Notes under the pieces: model-generated
Database searches by the model: none
Told to the model about the DNA's origin: nothing
The model's input: only the letters and a program-made list of their open reading frames with translations
Part shown: positions 10,991-21,291 of the stretch, one piece after another
How positions within the stretch are numbered: position 1 is the stretch's first letter
Layout: each line of letters opens with the position of its first letter
Made by a program: the position numbers and the translations under genes
NCBI GenBank assembly: GCA_025890175.1
Contig: JANPYM010000003.1
Coordinates: 2,600,795-2,664,794, forward strand
From: Ciborinia camelliae
Taxonomy: Eukaryota; Ascomycota; Leotiomycetes; Helotiales; Sclerotiniaceae
Length of the DNA stretch: 64,000 nucleotides
Reading direction: 5' to 3'

Positions 10991-13410
10991 CTAACTCAAC
11001 CCCACAACCTGAAAATTGTAATTACATAGATCCGCCGACCTAACCACCTCCAACGGTCCCTTCCCCCCCACAACAACCATCCCAGCCGAATTCGTAACGC
11101 TCATGACTACACTCCCCGTCGTAATATTATTCACCACCATGGTATTAAACCCCTCATATAGCGTCTGGACCCCAAGTACCACCCCCCCAACACTAATACT
11201 ACCCACCAACCCCTCCACCCCACGAGCAACCAATACGACCGCCGTAACACGATCCTCCACGCCCTGCACGCCATCCGGTTTCCGCAACCCCAACACATCC
11301 CCCCCACAATCCGCGTCTTTCAAAAGCGTATGATGCCAAAAAGTCCCCTGAGCATCTTTTCCACTCGTCGGAACCATCTTTGCCGTATCCCTCGCCCCGC
11401 TCTTCCACGCCCGTATAAAACTCGCGAGGATTTGCCAGTATCCCGTGTGATCATACGCGAGACTCGAGAGGGCTTCGGGTGTCCCATTGTTGACCAATGG
11501 TTCGGGCCAGGAATTTCCCATGTAGTGGGATTCGCCGGCATCATTCCACGTTTGGAATTCGATGAAATCGGGCTGCAGGGAGAGGATTTGCCCGAAGCGG
11601 ATTTCCAGATTGCTTTCGCCGCGGCGGTACCAGTTTTGAGATGCGGAAATGTGTTTGAATTGTAGGGGAGAGATTCCCATCATGAATCCTTTGTTGGATG
11701 CTTTTGCGGCCGTTTGATACGTCGTGTCGTCGATGGTGTTCACGGGGACTGAGCCCGCTGTATCCGTGGGCCAGGAATTCCAATTGAATGTTCCGTTTAG
11801 GCTGGGGAATTGGGTGGTGAAGAATGAGGAGGACGCGGATACGTCTTGGAAAGAGGGAATGAAGTAGATTGGGTGACCCGAGGCTGACATTACTTCTTGG
11901 AGTTCGACTTTCCATCCGTCGTTTACAGTGGCTTGGCCAAATGTATAGGTTGAGGCTCCACCGTTAAAAGTCGATACGAAGGGTTGTCCGGAATAGGTGT
12001 AGTATGCGCTATTTGTGACGTAGGTTTTTAGAATGGGGATGAATTGGGAGGGAGCTGTGAAGCCGGTCATATCGAAGGAGAAACTGGGGATTTGAGGTTA
12101 GTTCTTTTTTTTTTGAAGGGAAAGGACAGATGAGTGGTAAACAGTACAAGAGTTTGAAGTTGTGAGTTTGGGCATATTTGAAAAGGGATGCGACGGTGCT
12201 GACGGCCCATGAATTACTGGAATCTAGTGTTACGGCTGTTTGCGTTGGAGTTAGTTGATGAGTGTATCTCTAGAGTGGATAGAAAGCTTACCGAGATTGA
12301 GAGCAAATGCATCGACCCCCAAAGCTATAGCATCAATGATATCTTGCTCGCAATGAGCATCATTGATTCCTCCGACCATATAGTGGAAGAAACTAAAACA
12401 AAATTAGCAAGGTTCCAGTATGCCATTAGGCGATCACTTCTTACACTGGTTTCCCAGTAGCTGCTGCGTTAGAAGTTGCTATGATAGTATTAGATTCAGA
12501 CTTTGAGGTTGCAGCTGCACTTGATGTAATTGATGAAGCTTTAGAGATAGTCGATGTCGCCGCCTTGGACGATAAAACCTTTGAAGAAGAAGAAGAAGCT
12601 ACAGCTTGAACATCACCGATAACATTAGCTAAAGAAATTTAAGGCATAGGTCAGAACTCAAAATTCAAGAAAAGTGGGTTAGATAATTGGGGGGGGAGTA
12701 CCAGTATTAGAAGCCGAAGTAGATGTTTTGATAGAAGTGATTGAGGTAACACTGCTAGCAATTGGAGCAATTGTTGATGTTGTCGGAGCAGAGGTAACAG
12801 GCATAGGGATCGAGCTTGTGTTAACAATAATCGAGGTAACTGTGGAACCTGTCCCCGTTGATCTCTACAGACGTTGTAAGCATCCCAACTCCATCAGTCA
12901 GACTTAACCACAAAACGTCAATAACAACTCACAAGAACCGCCGAAGTAGTAGGAGCCACAACAGAAGAAACACAAGTCCCAGCCCGATGAGAAATATGAT
13001 CATAAGCCCCCAGCAATCCCACCTCACAACAAAAATCATTTCCATCCAACCCAGCCCACAAATTCCAGCTAGCATTCGCACACCTTGGAGCTGCTTCAAT
13101 ATCTCCACGACATCCCCCAGCTTTTCACCATTAGACTTCCTATTGAACCTTGAGGGAGAGATATACTCTTACCAGTTGGACAACAAGCAGCAACTTCAGA
13201 ATTCGCAGGCTGGGCACAAATCATACTTGACGGACAACATGCCCCAGCCGCAGTACTTCCACACGAGGTACTTCCTACCGGACAAATATCCGCTTGAAGC
13301 GACCAGCCTGGAATACCAACATCATGAACAGATTGAAAAGAAGATCTTGGTAGATTTCTTGCCAAAATCAAGCTTGAAGAGGCGAGAATGGAAATGACTG
13401 ACAAATACAT
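10991..13410 (-). CDS. Secreted GH71 endo-1,3-alpha-glucanase (mutanase) with N-terminal Cys-rich module
   Basis: Hydrolyses alpha-1,3-glucan, a fungal cell-wall polymer. Model (minus): 13410-13173, 13090-12933, 12864-12702, 12628-12445, 12392-12292, 12235-12148, 12083-10991; all phases agree, giving 674 residues. Residues 1-17 are a signal peptide. A Cys-rich module follows (CPVGSTSCG, ACCPSS, ACCPT, then DGNDFCCEVG and RAGTC), split by the first intron. A Ser/Thr/Ala-rich, probably O-glycosylated linker comes next. The GH71 catalytic domain starts at KPVFFHYMVGG, with ALGVDAFALN, FSFDMTGF and EFQTWNDAGESHYMG, the usual family signatures with acidic residues in the WNDAGE segment. Some donors are GTACTC/GTACTG rather than GTAAGT, yet the joined product reads through conserved blocks. 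The gene is convergent with the upstream membrane-protein gene. The Cys-rich module may bind wall polysaccharide (inference). Confidence 0.92.
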
Positions 13411-15299
13411 GACTGCAAAAATACAACCCCAAAAGAACCAACGAGCTATATATACCTACTCAACTCGAAGAGAATGAAAGAAGAAGAAAAATAAAAATCA
13501 AGAGTAAAGTTAGGCTATCAAAAAGAACGACTCGCGGAACTTATAAAAAAGAAAGAATGAATGAGTGAATTTACGGCAAGAAATCGTATTCTGAGAAGGA
13601 GTAAGTAGGATGAGGGGAAGAGGCTCAGTGAGAAACGAAACGAACGAAGGATCGATAAAGTACACACCTACTCAAAGTAGTACCTACCACCTTAGCTCTT
13701 ACAAAATGAAAGAATCATCAAGCATGATGATCCCACAGCCTCCCTCCACCACGTTCATCCTCCCTCTCACAATGTCTTTGTACAAGTCCATCCATCAATC
13801 AATCCTCTTTCCAAGTTCCAACACAGCATATAAATTCGTCATGACATGATAAGACATGACGCCCTACTATCCATCTGGACATCTGGACATCTGGATATAA
13901 CCGTATAACGGAAGGAAAATAAAGATACCTTGATAGATTAATTTACTCTCGCAGTATACTATCAATCACCCCCTCTCAATCTGCTCAGATTCCCGAAACA
14001 CACACTCTCTCCCACATATATGGGATAGGTACAATAACAAAACCCCCTCCCTCCCTGCCCCCCCATTTTCGATTGATTTTTTCAGCTTCAGCTTCAGCTT
14101 CAGTTTAAGTTTTAGCATGGTTTGTTTCTCGAGTAGTACCTACTAGTTCAAACCTCAAACAAACAGCGCCCCAATGACCGAACCCCTGAACGACAGACAC
14201 GACGGGATCCCCTGGGCCCTGAAAGGATTCACCGGGAAGATTATTATAGGCTATTTGTCTACCCATCCAAACCTAACCTACTGATCTCAAGATAGGTACT
14301 AGGTACTCGAGGAAAGGCGAAAGAAAAATTATATATCTCGGATTCGGATTCTTACTCCGTGCTACTGCTAGGAGGTAGTGCTAGCTCAAATCGATCGCTC
14401 GCTCGGGAACGATGCAGGTGGATGAACGCTCGGTATCGTTAATCGTTCCCGGGCTATACAAAGGTAGGTACCTATTCACGACACCCGACACGAACACCTA
14501 GGTATCTACCTACTTAAGATACCTATAGGTCGGGTAGAGGTTTGACCTAAACAACGCGGTACCTGTATATCCATCACGACGGTAGCAATTCCCAGGTATT
14601 ATTTATTATAGGCAGGTAGGTAGGTAGGTAGATAAGTAAGCAATGAAAGAAATTATCACGATGACTAGGTAGGTAACAATGTCGGATATAGGGAAATAAA
14701 ATAAATATAACAAATGCCCACTCAATCTCAAACTAGGTGCCTATGATTAATTATAATGACCTGTCTACCTACCTACCGATCTAGGTAATTACACTGTAGT
14801 AGACCTCACCTGAATAACAACCTCAACCTAGGTAGCTGGAGGGCCTCGGAACGGAACGAGGCCCTAGAAAAATAATACCTAGATGAGGCTCCCGTCCCGT
14901 CCCGTTCCGTCGAGAAAATAAGGATCGGGATTCCTTGAGGAGTTTAATCATAATCATAGTCATAATCATAGTCATAACTTTATAATAATAACCTTAACCT
15001 TAATGTACCTAGGTAATCAAATCTAACGACGAGATATACCTCAACCAACCTATATGACATGACATGACATGACATGAAAATACCTATACAAGTACAGGAA
15101 CAAAGTACTCTTACTTTCTTCATACGTTATACATCTAAGATACATTGAACGATACATTGAACGATACATTGAACGATACATCTAACGATACGTCTAACGA
15201 TACATCTAACAATACGAACAATATCCGATCTATCTCTCAGCATAGTATAGTACTAGTATACTCCGTACAGAGCCTAGAATTCCATTCCTTCTTTCTTTT

Positions 15300-15445
15300 T
15301 TTCTTTCTTTCTTTCCTCATCCCCTCACTCCTCATCCCCTCACTCCTCATCCCCTCACTCCTCATCCCCTCACTCCTCATCCCCTCACTCCTCATCCCCT
15401 CACTCCTCATCCCTAATCCCCTCATCCCCTCATCCCCTCATCCCC
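15300..15445. repeat. 15-bp minisatellite (CTCATCCCCTCACTC unit)
   Basis: About seven tandem copies of a 15-bp unit from about 15316, degrading into CTCATCCC repeats up to about 15450. Because 15 is divisible by three it makes a false five-residue repeat in the translation. Confidence 0.9.
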
Positions 15446-15479
15446 TCATCCCTACAAACCCAATCCCAGCACACAAACC

Positions 15480-15511
15480 CCTACCTAGGTAGGTAGGTAG
15501 GTAGGTAGGTA
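15480..15511. repeat. Short TAGG array
   Basis: ACCTAGGTAGG followed by seven or so GTAG units, just after the 15-bp minisatellite. Confidence 0.9.
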
Positions 15512-15864
15512 ATAATCCGAACCTCCCGGTGGATCTCGAATTGCCCCAACTAGCTACCTTTTCCCCCCTTTCCCCCCATTCCCTCCGGCCCCAACACCCA
15601 ACTAGCTACCCTTTCCCCCATTCCCTCCACACCCTCCCCCAACTTCCCTCCCCCCTTTCCCTCCGCACCCAACACCCACCCCAATAACCCCCTAAAAATC
15701 TCAGAAATCCCAAATAGTTAGGTAATCCCAGTACCTACCTAGTCACAGTACCTACCTAGTCCCAGTACCTACCTCATTACAGTACCTCATGACAGTAGAC
15801 CCAGTAGTCCCCAAGTCACAACAGCAACTGTAGTTCATGGAGTTTGAAGATCGATATTCCCCAG

Positions 15865-16072
15865 TACCTCTCTACCTCCCTACCTCCCTACCTGTCTCCC
15901 TCTCTACCTCCCTACCTCCCTACCTCCCTCCCTCCCTACCTCCCTACCTCCCTACCTCCCTACCTCCCTACCTCCCTACCTACCTCCCTACCTCCCTCCC
16001 TACCTCCCTACCTCCCTACCTCCCTACCTCCCTCTCTACCTCCCAACCTACCTCTCTACCTACCTACCTAAG
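15865..16072. repeat. CTACCTCC octanucleotide array
   Basis: About 200 bp of CTACCTCC units with single-unit variants (CTCC and CTAC insertions). It appears to be a variant of the CTAC tetranucleotide. Confidence 0.92.
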
Positions 16073-16437
16073 TAGCTATTCAAGCGCGAGAAAGATTTCA
16101 CATTCAGTCAATCAGTCAATCAGTCAATGAACACAACCCCAAAACAACCCCAACACAACCTCAAAAACAAGTAGTAGGTAGGTACTCCAATCCGATCCGA
16201 TCCAATCCAATCCTAGATGAATCAACGAAAGAATCAACGAAAGAATCAATGAATCAATGAATAGAAATAGAAATACTCATGAAAAATGTTTAAACGAGAT
16301 ATTCATCTTCACAGCCCCTTAGGAAGTTCCCTTATTTCTATTTTCCATATCCCATATCCCATATCCCATATCCCATATATAAAAATGCTTCTCTCAACCC
16401 CTTTAAACCTCAAACCTCTCAAACCTTTCTTGTAGAC

Positions 16438-16482
16438 ACCTACCTACCTACCTACCTACCTACCTACCCACCTACCTACCTA
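16438..16482. repeat. CTAC tetranucleotide array
   Basis: About ten CTAC units with one CCAC variant. Confidence 0.92.
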
Positions 16483-16531
16483 TTTCAAAGTCTGTTTTCA
16501 GAAGTGCCCCAATGGGTCCCGAGGACATTGT

Positions 16532-16554
16532 TATATATATATATATATATATAC
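16532..16554. repeat. TA dinucleotide run
   Basis: About eleven TA units ending in CATATGG. Confidence 0.9.
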
Positions 16555-16589
16555 ATATGGATATGGGAATATGTTGGTTGATTAGTTAG

Positions 16590-16656
16590 ATACCTACCTA
16601 CCTACCTACCTACCTACCTACCTACCTACCTACCTACCTACCTACCTACCTACCTA
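16590..16656. repeat. CTAC tetranucleotide array
   Basis: About 16 uninterrupted CTAC units, bounded by TTAGATAC and TAATATAGG. Confidence 0.95.
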
Positions 16657-17407
16657 ATATAGGACCTAGTATGTTAAAGGTACAGTACATACACATAGTG
16701 AGTGAAATCCACGAGAAGCGAACCTGAGACCAAGGGGCAAGGGGAGAGAGGGCGGGGAGAGAGGGCGGGGTCAATCAGCATCAGATCGGATCGGAGAGGA
16801 AAAATAAAAATGCAAATGCGGCATCCAAACAAACCCAATTGTTTTTTTTTTACAAAAAAAAAGAAAAAAAGGAGAAAGAAAGAAAAAAGAGAAACGGAAC
16901 CTTAGGTCATTAGGTCGATAGATAGGTGACCAGAACAACACAAGACAAGACAAGAAGACAAGACAAGACAAGATAAGACAAGATGTGAAGTATTTATTCA
17001 TTTCACAAACAGAGGAAGAAGTAGCATATCTGCCCTAATTCGGTGAGACACACAAACGGAGGCTCACGGGAGAACCCCGAGACTCATTCCCATCCATATC
17101 CGCTCATCAACCAGGAAAATCATCCAGGGGAACCATGTTGGAACCAGCAAAGTAAAGTAACCCGAGGCCCCTCGATCAAGCAAACAGATTCCACGCATCC
17201 ATCCATAGCCATATCCATCAAGCATTCGACAAAAAAAGCATCAAAAGGAAAAAATGTTATCCATGTTATGTTGAAGCTCCCCTACACACAAGACAAAGAA
17301 GAACGATGTAACGCCCGGGTACTTATGATCCTCTACTCATAAGAAAGAATCCGATAATTGATGTCATGATAGTTATCCTACCCCATCCAACTAATAAGCA
17401 TCAAAAA

Positions 17408-18891
17408 TTAAGCATCGGTCTTGGTCTTCTTCTTTCTAGACTTTGGTGCAGATTTGGGTGTCTCGATTGTTGCCTCTTCTTGCTCTGTAGTGGCAACTGG
17501 CTCCTCAGCTCCCTTCTTTCCGGAACGCTTGCGCTTTCTAGCTGGGCTTGCCTCCTTTTGTGGTGGTACAATGGAAGCGGATGATGGAGGAGGGATTTCT
17601 TCGGCGGAATCGGCTTTGCCCTTGGCTTTACGTCCTTTGGCTTTTGGTGTCTTTGGAGCGGGGGTTGGTGATTTCTCAACTTCGGCTTCGGCTTCGGGTT
17701 CTGGTTCACCCTCTGCATCTTCTTCTTCTTCAACTGTTGCTGTAACGCCAGCAGTGGCCTCTCCTACAAGTTGAGCGTCTGCTGAGGCATCTGCGCCAAT
17801 GTTATTCTCATCAGCATATGCTGCGGCGGCGTCATCACCCATCTCCTTAGCAGCAAGGTTGCCTTTGCGGTAGGAGTGCATGCGCGCATTGTATAGACGG
17901 AGGTTGTCCTTGTAGGCATCTTGCCAAAGCTACAATTATTGTTAGCGGTAGATAAGAATCTTCCGAAAGTATCACTTACAGCTTTATCCTTGGGTGCCAT
18001 ATCAGTCCATCTCTTCGTGCCTTCGCTAGAAACATCTCCCTTGGGAACATCACCGAGATCTCTTGCGATAATGGGACGAGCGGTTTGCATATAAAGGAAG
18101 AATGGAGTGAGAGGACGCTTTGGCGCATTTGGGTCGTGTTGTCTTTTCTTTCTTTCCTTCTTCTCTGGAGCTGTGTCGACGGGCTTCACTATGACAGGGC
18201 TTGCAGCGCGTTGAAGAGCACCAAGACTTCCGAGGAGAGGATTTTCACCGAGCTTTGATAGAGCTGTATCGATATCGTAACCTGCACCATGTTCTCCGAG
18301 AACCGCATTGGTATGCTTGATGTAGGCGGAGGATACGCTTTGGATAGCTTCTTGTAAAGTCGCGAGACCACCGATAAACTTTGACCACATTAGCGTTTGC
18401 TCACAAAGGTACAAGTTCAAATCAATTTGGCGGCGGGTTGGTGGGGTTGCCATTGTATGTATCGAGACGCGAGAGCGGGATGTAAACACTATTGACGCGT
18501 GATAGATCGAGAGAGATTTGAGGTTGAGGTTGAGATTTCAAAGGTAAAAGTACGCGCAATAGAGTCGCGTCAGCGTGCGATATTGATATTCATAAGATTC
18601 AAAATATATAGTTGTTGTAGTTGTTGTAGTTGTTGAATGATAGCTGATGGCATGCTGAAGAATTGCAATGGGCGGGGGGGGGAAGATAGAGATGGATGGA
18701 TGCTGGTGGTTGAAGAATGCGACAGAGGTTCGGGGATCGAGACAAGGAATGTGAAAAAAATGATGAAATAAAGAAGAACAGGAACTTACAGTATCTCTGG
18801 TTCTTACAAAACTGGCGACGTCAATCTGAAGAGTAGCTCCATCAGATCCTTCCTTTGGTTTATCTTCAACGGTTTTTTTTGGGCGCGCCAT
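17408..18891 (-). CDS. HMG-box chromatin protein
   Basis: DNA-bending chromatin-associated protein. Model (minus): 18891-18790, 18378-17980, 17929-17408; all phase 0, giving 340 residues. The first exon encodes MARPKKTVEDKPKEG... and ends RTRDT. The HMG box starts at HDPNAPKRPLTPFFLYMQT, runs across the 50-bp second intron (GTAAGT..GTAG) and ends near NARMHSYRKG. The C-terminal third is an acidic Glu/Ala stretch followed by Lys/Arg/Pro-rich, AT-hook-like and NLS-like sequence (KARKRKRSGKK-type). The first intron is unusually long (411 bp) for this window and its acceptor (CAAAG) is weak, so an alternative start in exon 2 is possible. An upstream in-frame TTG at 18954 is not used as a start here. 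Nuclear location is inferred. Confidence 0.85.
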
Positions 18892-21291
18892 TTCGATGAT
18901 TTTGAGATGTGTTGAGTAATTTTTGGGTTGTAGGGTGTCGTCGCTGATTTCCAAGCCTAAGAAGTAAGTAAATTGAAGTTATAGATGGGGGTTGGTTTGG
19001 GGAGAGGTGAATATTTATGGGCTCTAACGATCACTGGGACAGGCGGCACCAATTCTCGTTTGGAAGTAGTGGGGTAAGAAAGAGTTTTCTCACTGTATTT
19101 TTCGATTTTTCTAGTAGGGGTGAACAAACGAGTGGGAAAAAAAGACGGAAGGTCAGAAAGGTCAGAACGGTGAAAACCTGGAACCTAATTAATGGTCAGA
19201 ATGATAACTCTGATTAATATCATTTTGGGGTTGGATTTTAATGTTGGATTTTTAATGTCTGTGTACTAGGTACCTACCTACCTACCTAGGTACTCAGTTA
19301 TAGGGGGATTATACCAATCCCAATCCCTAGGTACCTATCAATCCCTAGGCACTCCAACTTTCAATTGTTTTCATTTCATTTCAATACCTATTATAGGTAT
19401 AGTATACCTAGGGACTGACTAGGTACTTATTTTGATCGTTTGATCTATATTGACTCGGGAATGATGGATGGATGGATGGATAGATAGATAGGTTGATTGA
19501 TTGATTGATTGACTTTATTCTATTCTAATTCTATTCTAATTCTATCAAGTACCTACTAGGTAGGTAGCACAGTACAGTACAGTACAGTACATTCTGCTTA
19601 TTTCAGGTTGTCACTGGAGTCATCTTTCTCCCTTTTCTACCTTGATTCACGATTCACGGGGGGCCTTTAACTTCAATTTTCTCTCTACCTATTCCTCTTC
19701 CTGGAGTGGGAGAGTGGGAGAGGAGGAGAGTAGAAGGACTGTAGGAGTCCCCCGGCCATGTCCATGATGATGGTTACAACTTACGGGCGTAATAGTGACT
19801 ACGACCTATAAATTACCTAGCTAGGCATAGATCTCGGCGCTACGAGCCTGAAAAGATCCGCCCGATCCCGATCCCGGTGGTTTTTTGGGTTCTGCCCTGC
19901 CCAGGTCCACGGGGGTCTTGTGCTACAAATAAATTGAATCACTCACATCAATCCATTAGGTTATCAATTAGGTGATCAATTAGGTTATCCATCATCCATT
20001 ATCCATCATCCATTATCCATTATCCATTATCCATAGAATCAAAATCAAAATACTACCTACCTAGGTACGTAAGGTAAGAGAAGAGGTACCTAGCCTAAGA
20101 GGTACCTAAGCCAAAAAGGTACCTTAAGCCCATTTCAGAAGGTACCTACCTACTCGGGGTAAATGTAAATGGTAAATGCAAATGTAAATGTAATAAATGT
20201 AAATGTAATAAATGTAAATGTAATAAATGCACATTGTAATAAATGTACCTGATAAATGTAATAATAAATGGATTCCCCAAGTAATATCCATATGGAAAAT
20301 TGGCATTAGAATTTATTAGCACTGAGGTAGTAACCTAGTAAGCTCCAAAAGCTAAAGCTTTAAATTCATTCGTGAGTGTTCAACTCTGGACCTGATACAG
20401 GTAGGTAGGTATATATAACTTTCAATGTCCCAAATCTTATTGAATATTGTATTTGTATTGTATTTGAATTTTCGTTTGCATCTTCTTGACGAAATACCTA
20501 TACATAGTGCCTAGGTACATAACACTTCCAAGGTTTTTGATTGATGTCCAACTCAACCACACACTACAACTTCAAAATTGTTTGAGTACTGTAGTGGCCA
20601 CATGAGCTGAGCATTCATCAACCATCAGCAACTCTTCTGCACTCTCTATGTTACAAACTTACTTACAGTACTTCCAAACCCTTCACTTTGGGGCATTCTA
20701 AACTGGCCCTCCAAAAGCAAGCTCATCCTCAACTTAAGTACCCCACACCAATCTAATAAACCTCTTCCCACCACTATCACTCCCCGACGGTCAAAAACAC
20801 CACATACCTATGTCCACGGGTACTCTAGATGTGAGTTACTTTAACGATGGCGGTGATTGCCTAGGTGGTGCGATCAGATCATACAGCCATTATTCACTCA
20901 ACTCACTATAGGCTCTCTATGAGTCCAATCACCCTCCATTATTGCTACACAATTTCGTCACCAAAGCCTGCTGAGCTGACTGCAGGATTCCTATCACAAA
21001 ACACCATCCCTTCCTTTCCCTTGAACCCTTCTGTTGCTATCTTCAATCTTACTGGGTCATGTTGACTTGGCAGACAACGAATTTCGTATCCAAAGCTCAG
21101 AACCCCACCAAAACCCAAAGATATCCATCTTGGCATAACGATTTGCTACGTAACTACTGACTGGCCCCCCCAAAACGCCATCTGTTGGTCCACTGATCTC
21201 CTTATATTCGTTTCCTTTTCAGGTGTTCTTTTTGTGCTCCCGTTAACCCCTCCAAAAGTTCTACAACTTTTTGAACATTATCGTCGCAAAT
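18892..21291. other. Repeat-rich intergenic spacer between divergent HMG and HET-C genes
   Basis: No supported gene. Contains CCTAGGTA clusters (19265-19300, 19400-19420, 20050-20155), an AGTAC run (19567-19590), ATCCATT repeats (19985-20035) and a TGTAAATG/AATAAATG repeat (20160-20265). The last few hundred bases contain pyrimidine-rich leader sequence for HET-C. Confidence 0.6.
20160..20265. repeat. AAATGTAAATGTAATA-type tandem repeat
   Basis: Imperfect units of TAAATGTAAATG and TAATAAATGTA over about 100 bp, directly after a CCTAGGTACC-rich stretch. Confidence 0.8.

Larger units (their letters stand above)
13411..17407. other. 4-kb repeat-rich intergenic spacer
   Basis: No supported gene. 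The stretch is dominated by simple repeats (several are listed separately), CCTAGGTA palindromes, homopolymer runs near 16842-16880, and CA/TA-rich sequence. Open frames here (for example at 15145-15492) consist of the repeats themselves. Confidence 0.7.

Noticed and set aside
15145..15492. Open frame with NDT repeats and PSLLI repeats
   Set aside because: Composed of two simple DNA repeats (ACGATACATTGA units and the 15-bp minisatellite); no splice or family evidence.
15837..16130. Pro/Ser/Tyr-Leu repeat open frames
   Set aside because: Direct translation of the CTACCTCC array.
17421..17774. Plus-strand frames opposite the HMG-box C terminus
   Set aside because: Shadows of the acidic/Lys-rich coding sequence on the minus strand.
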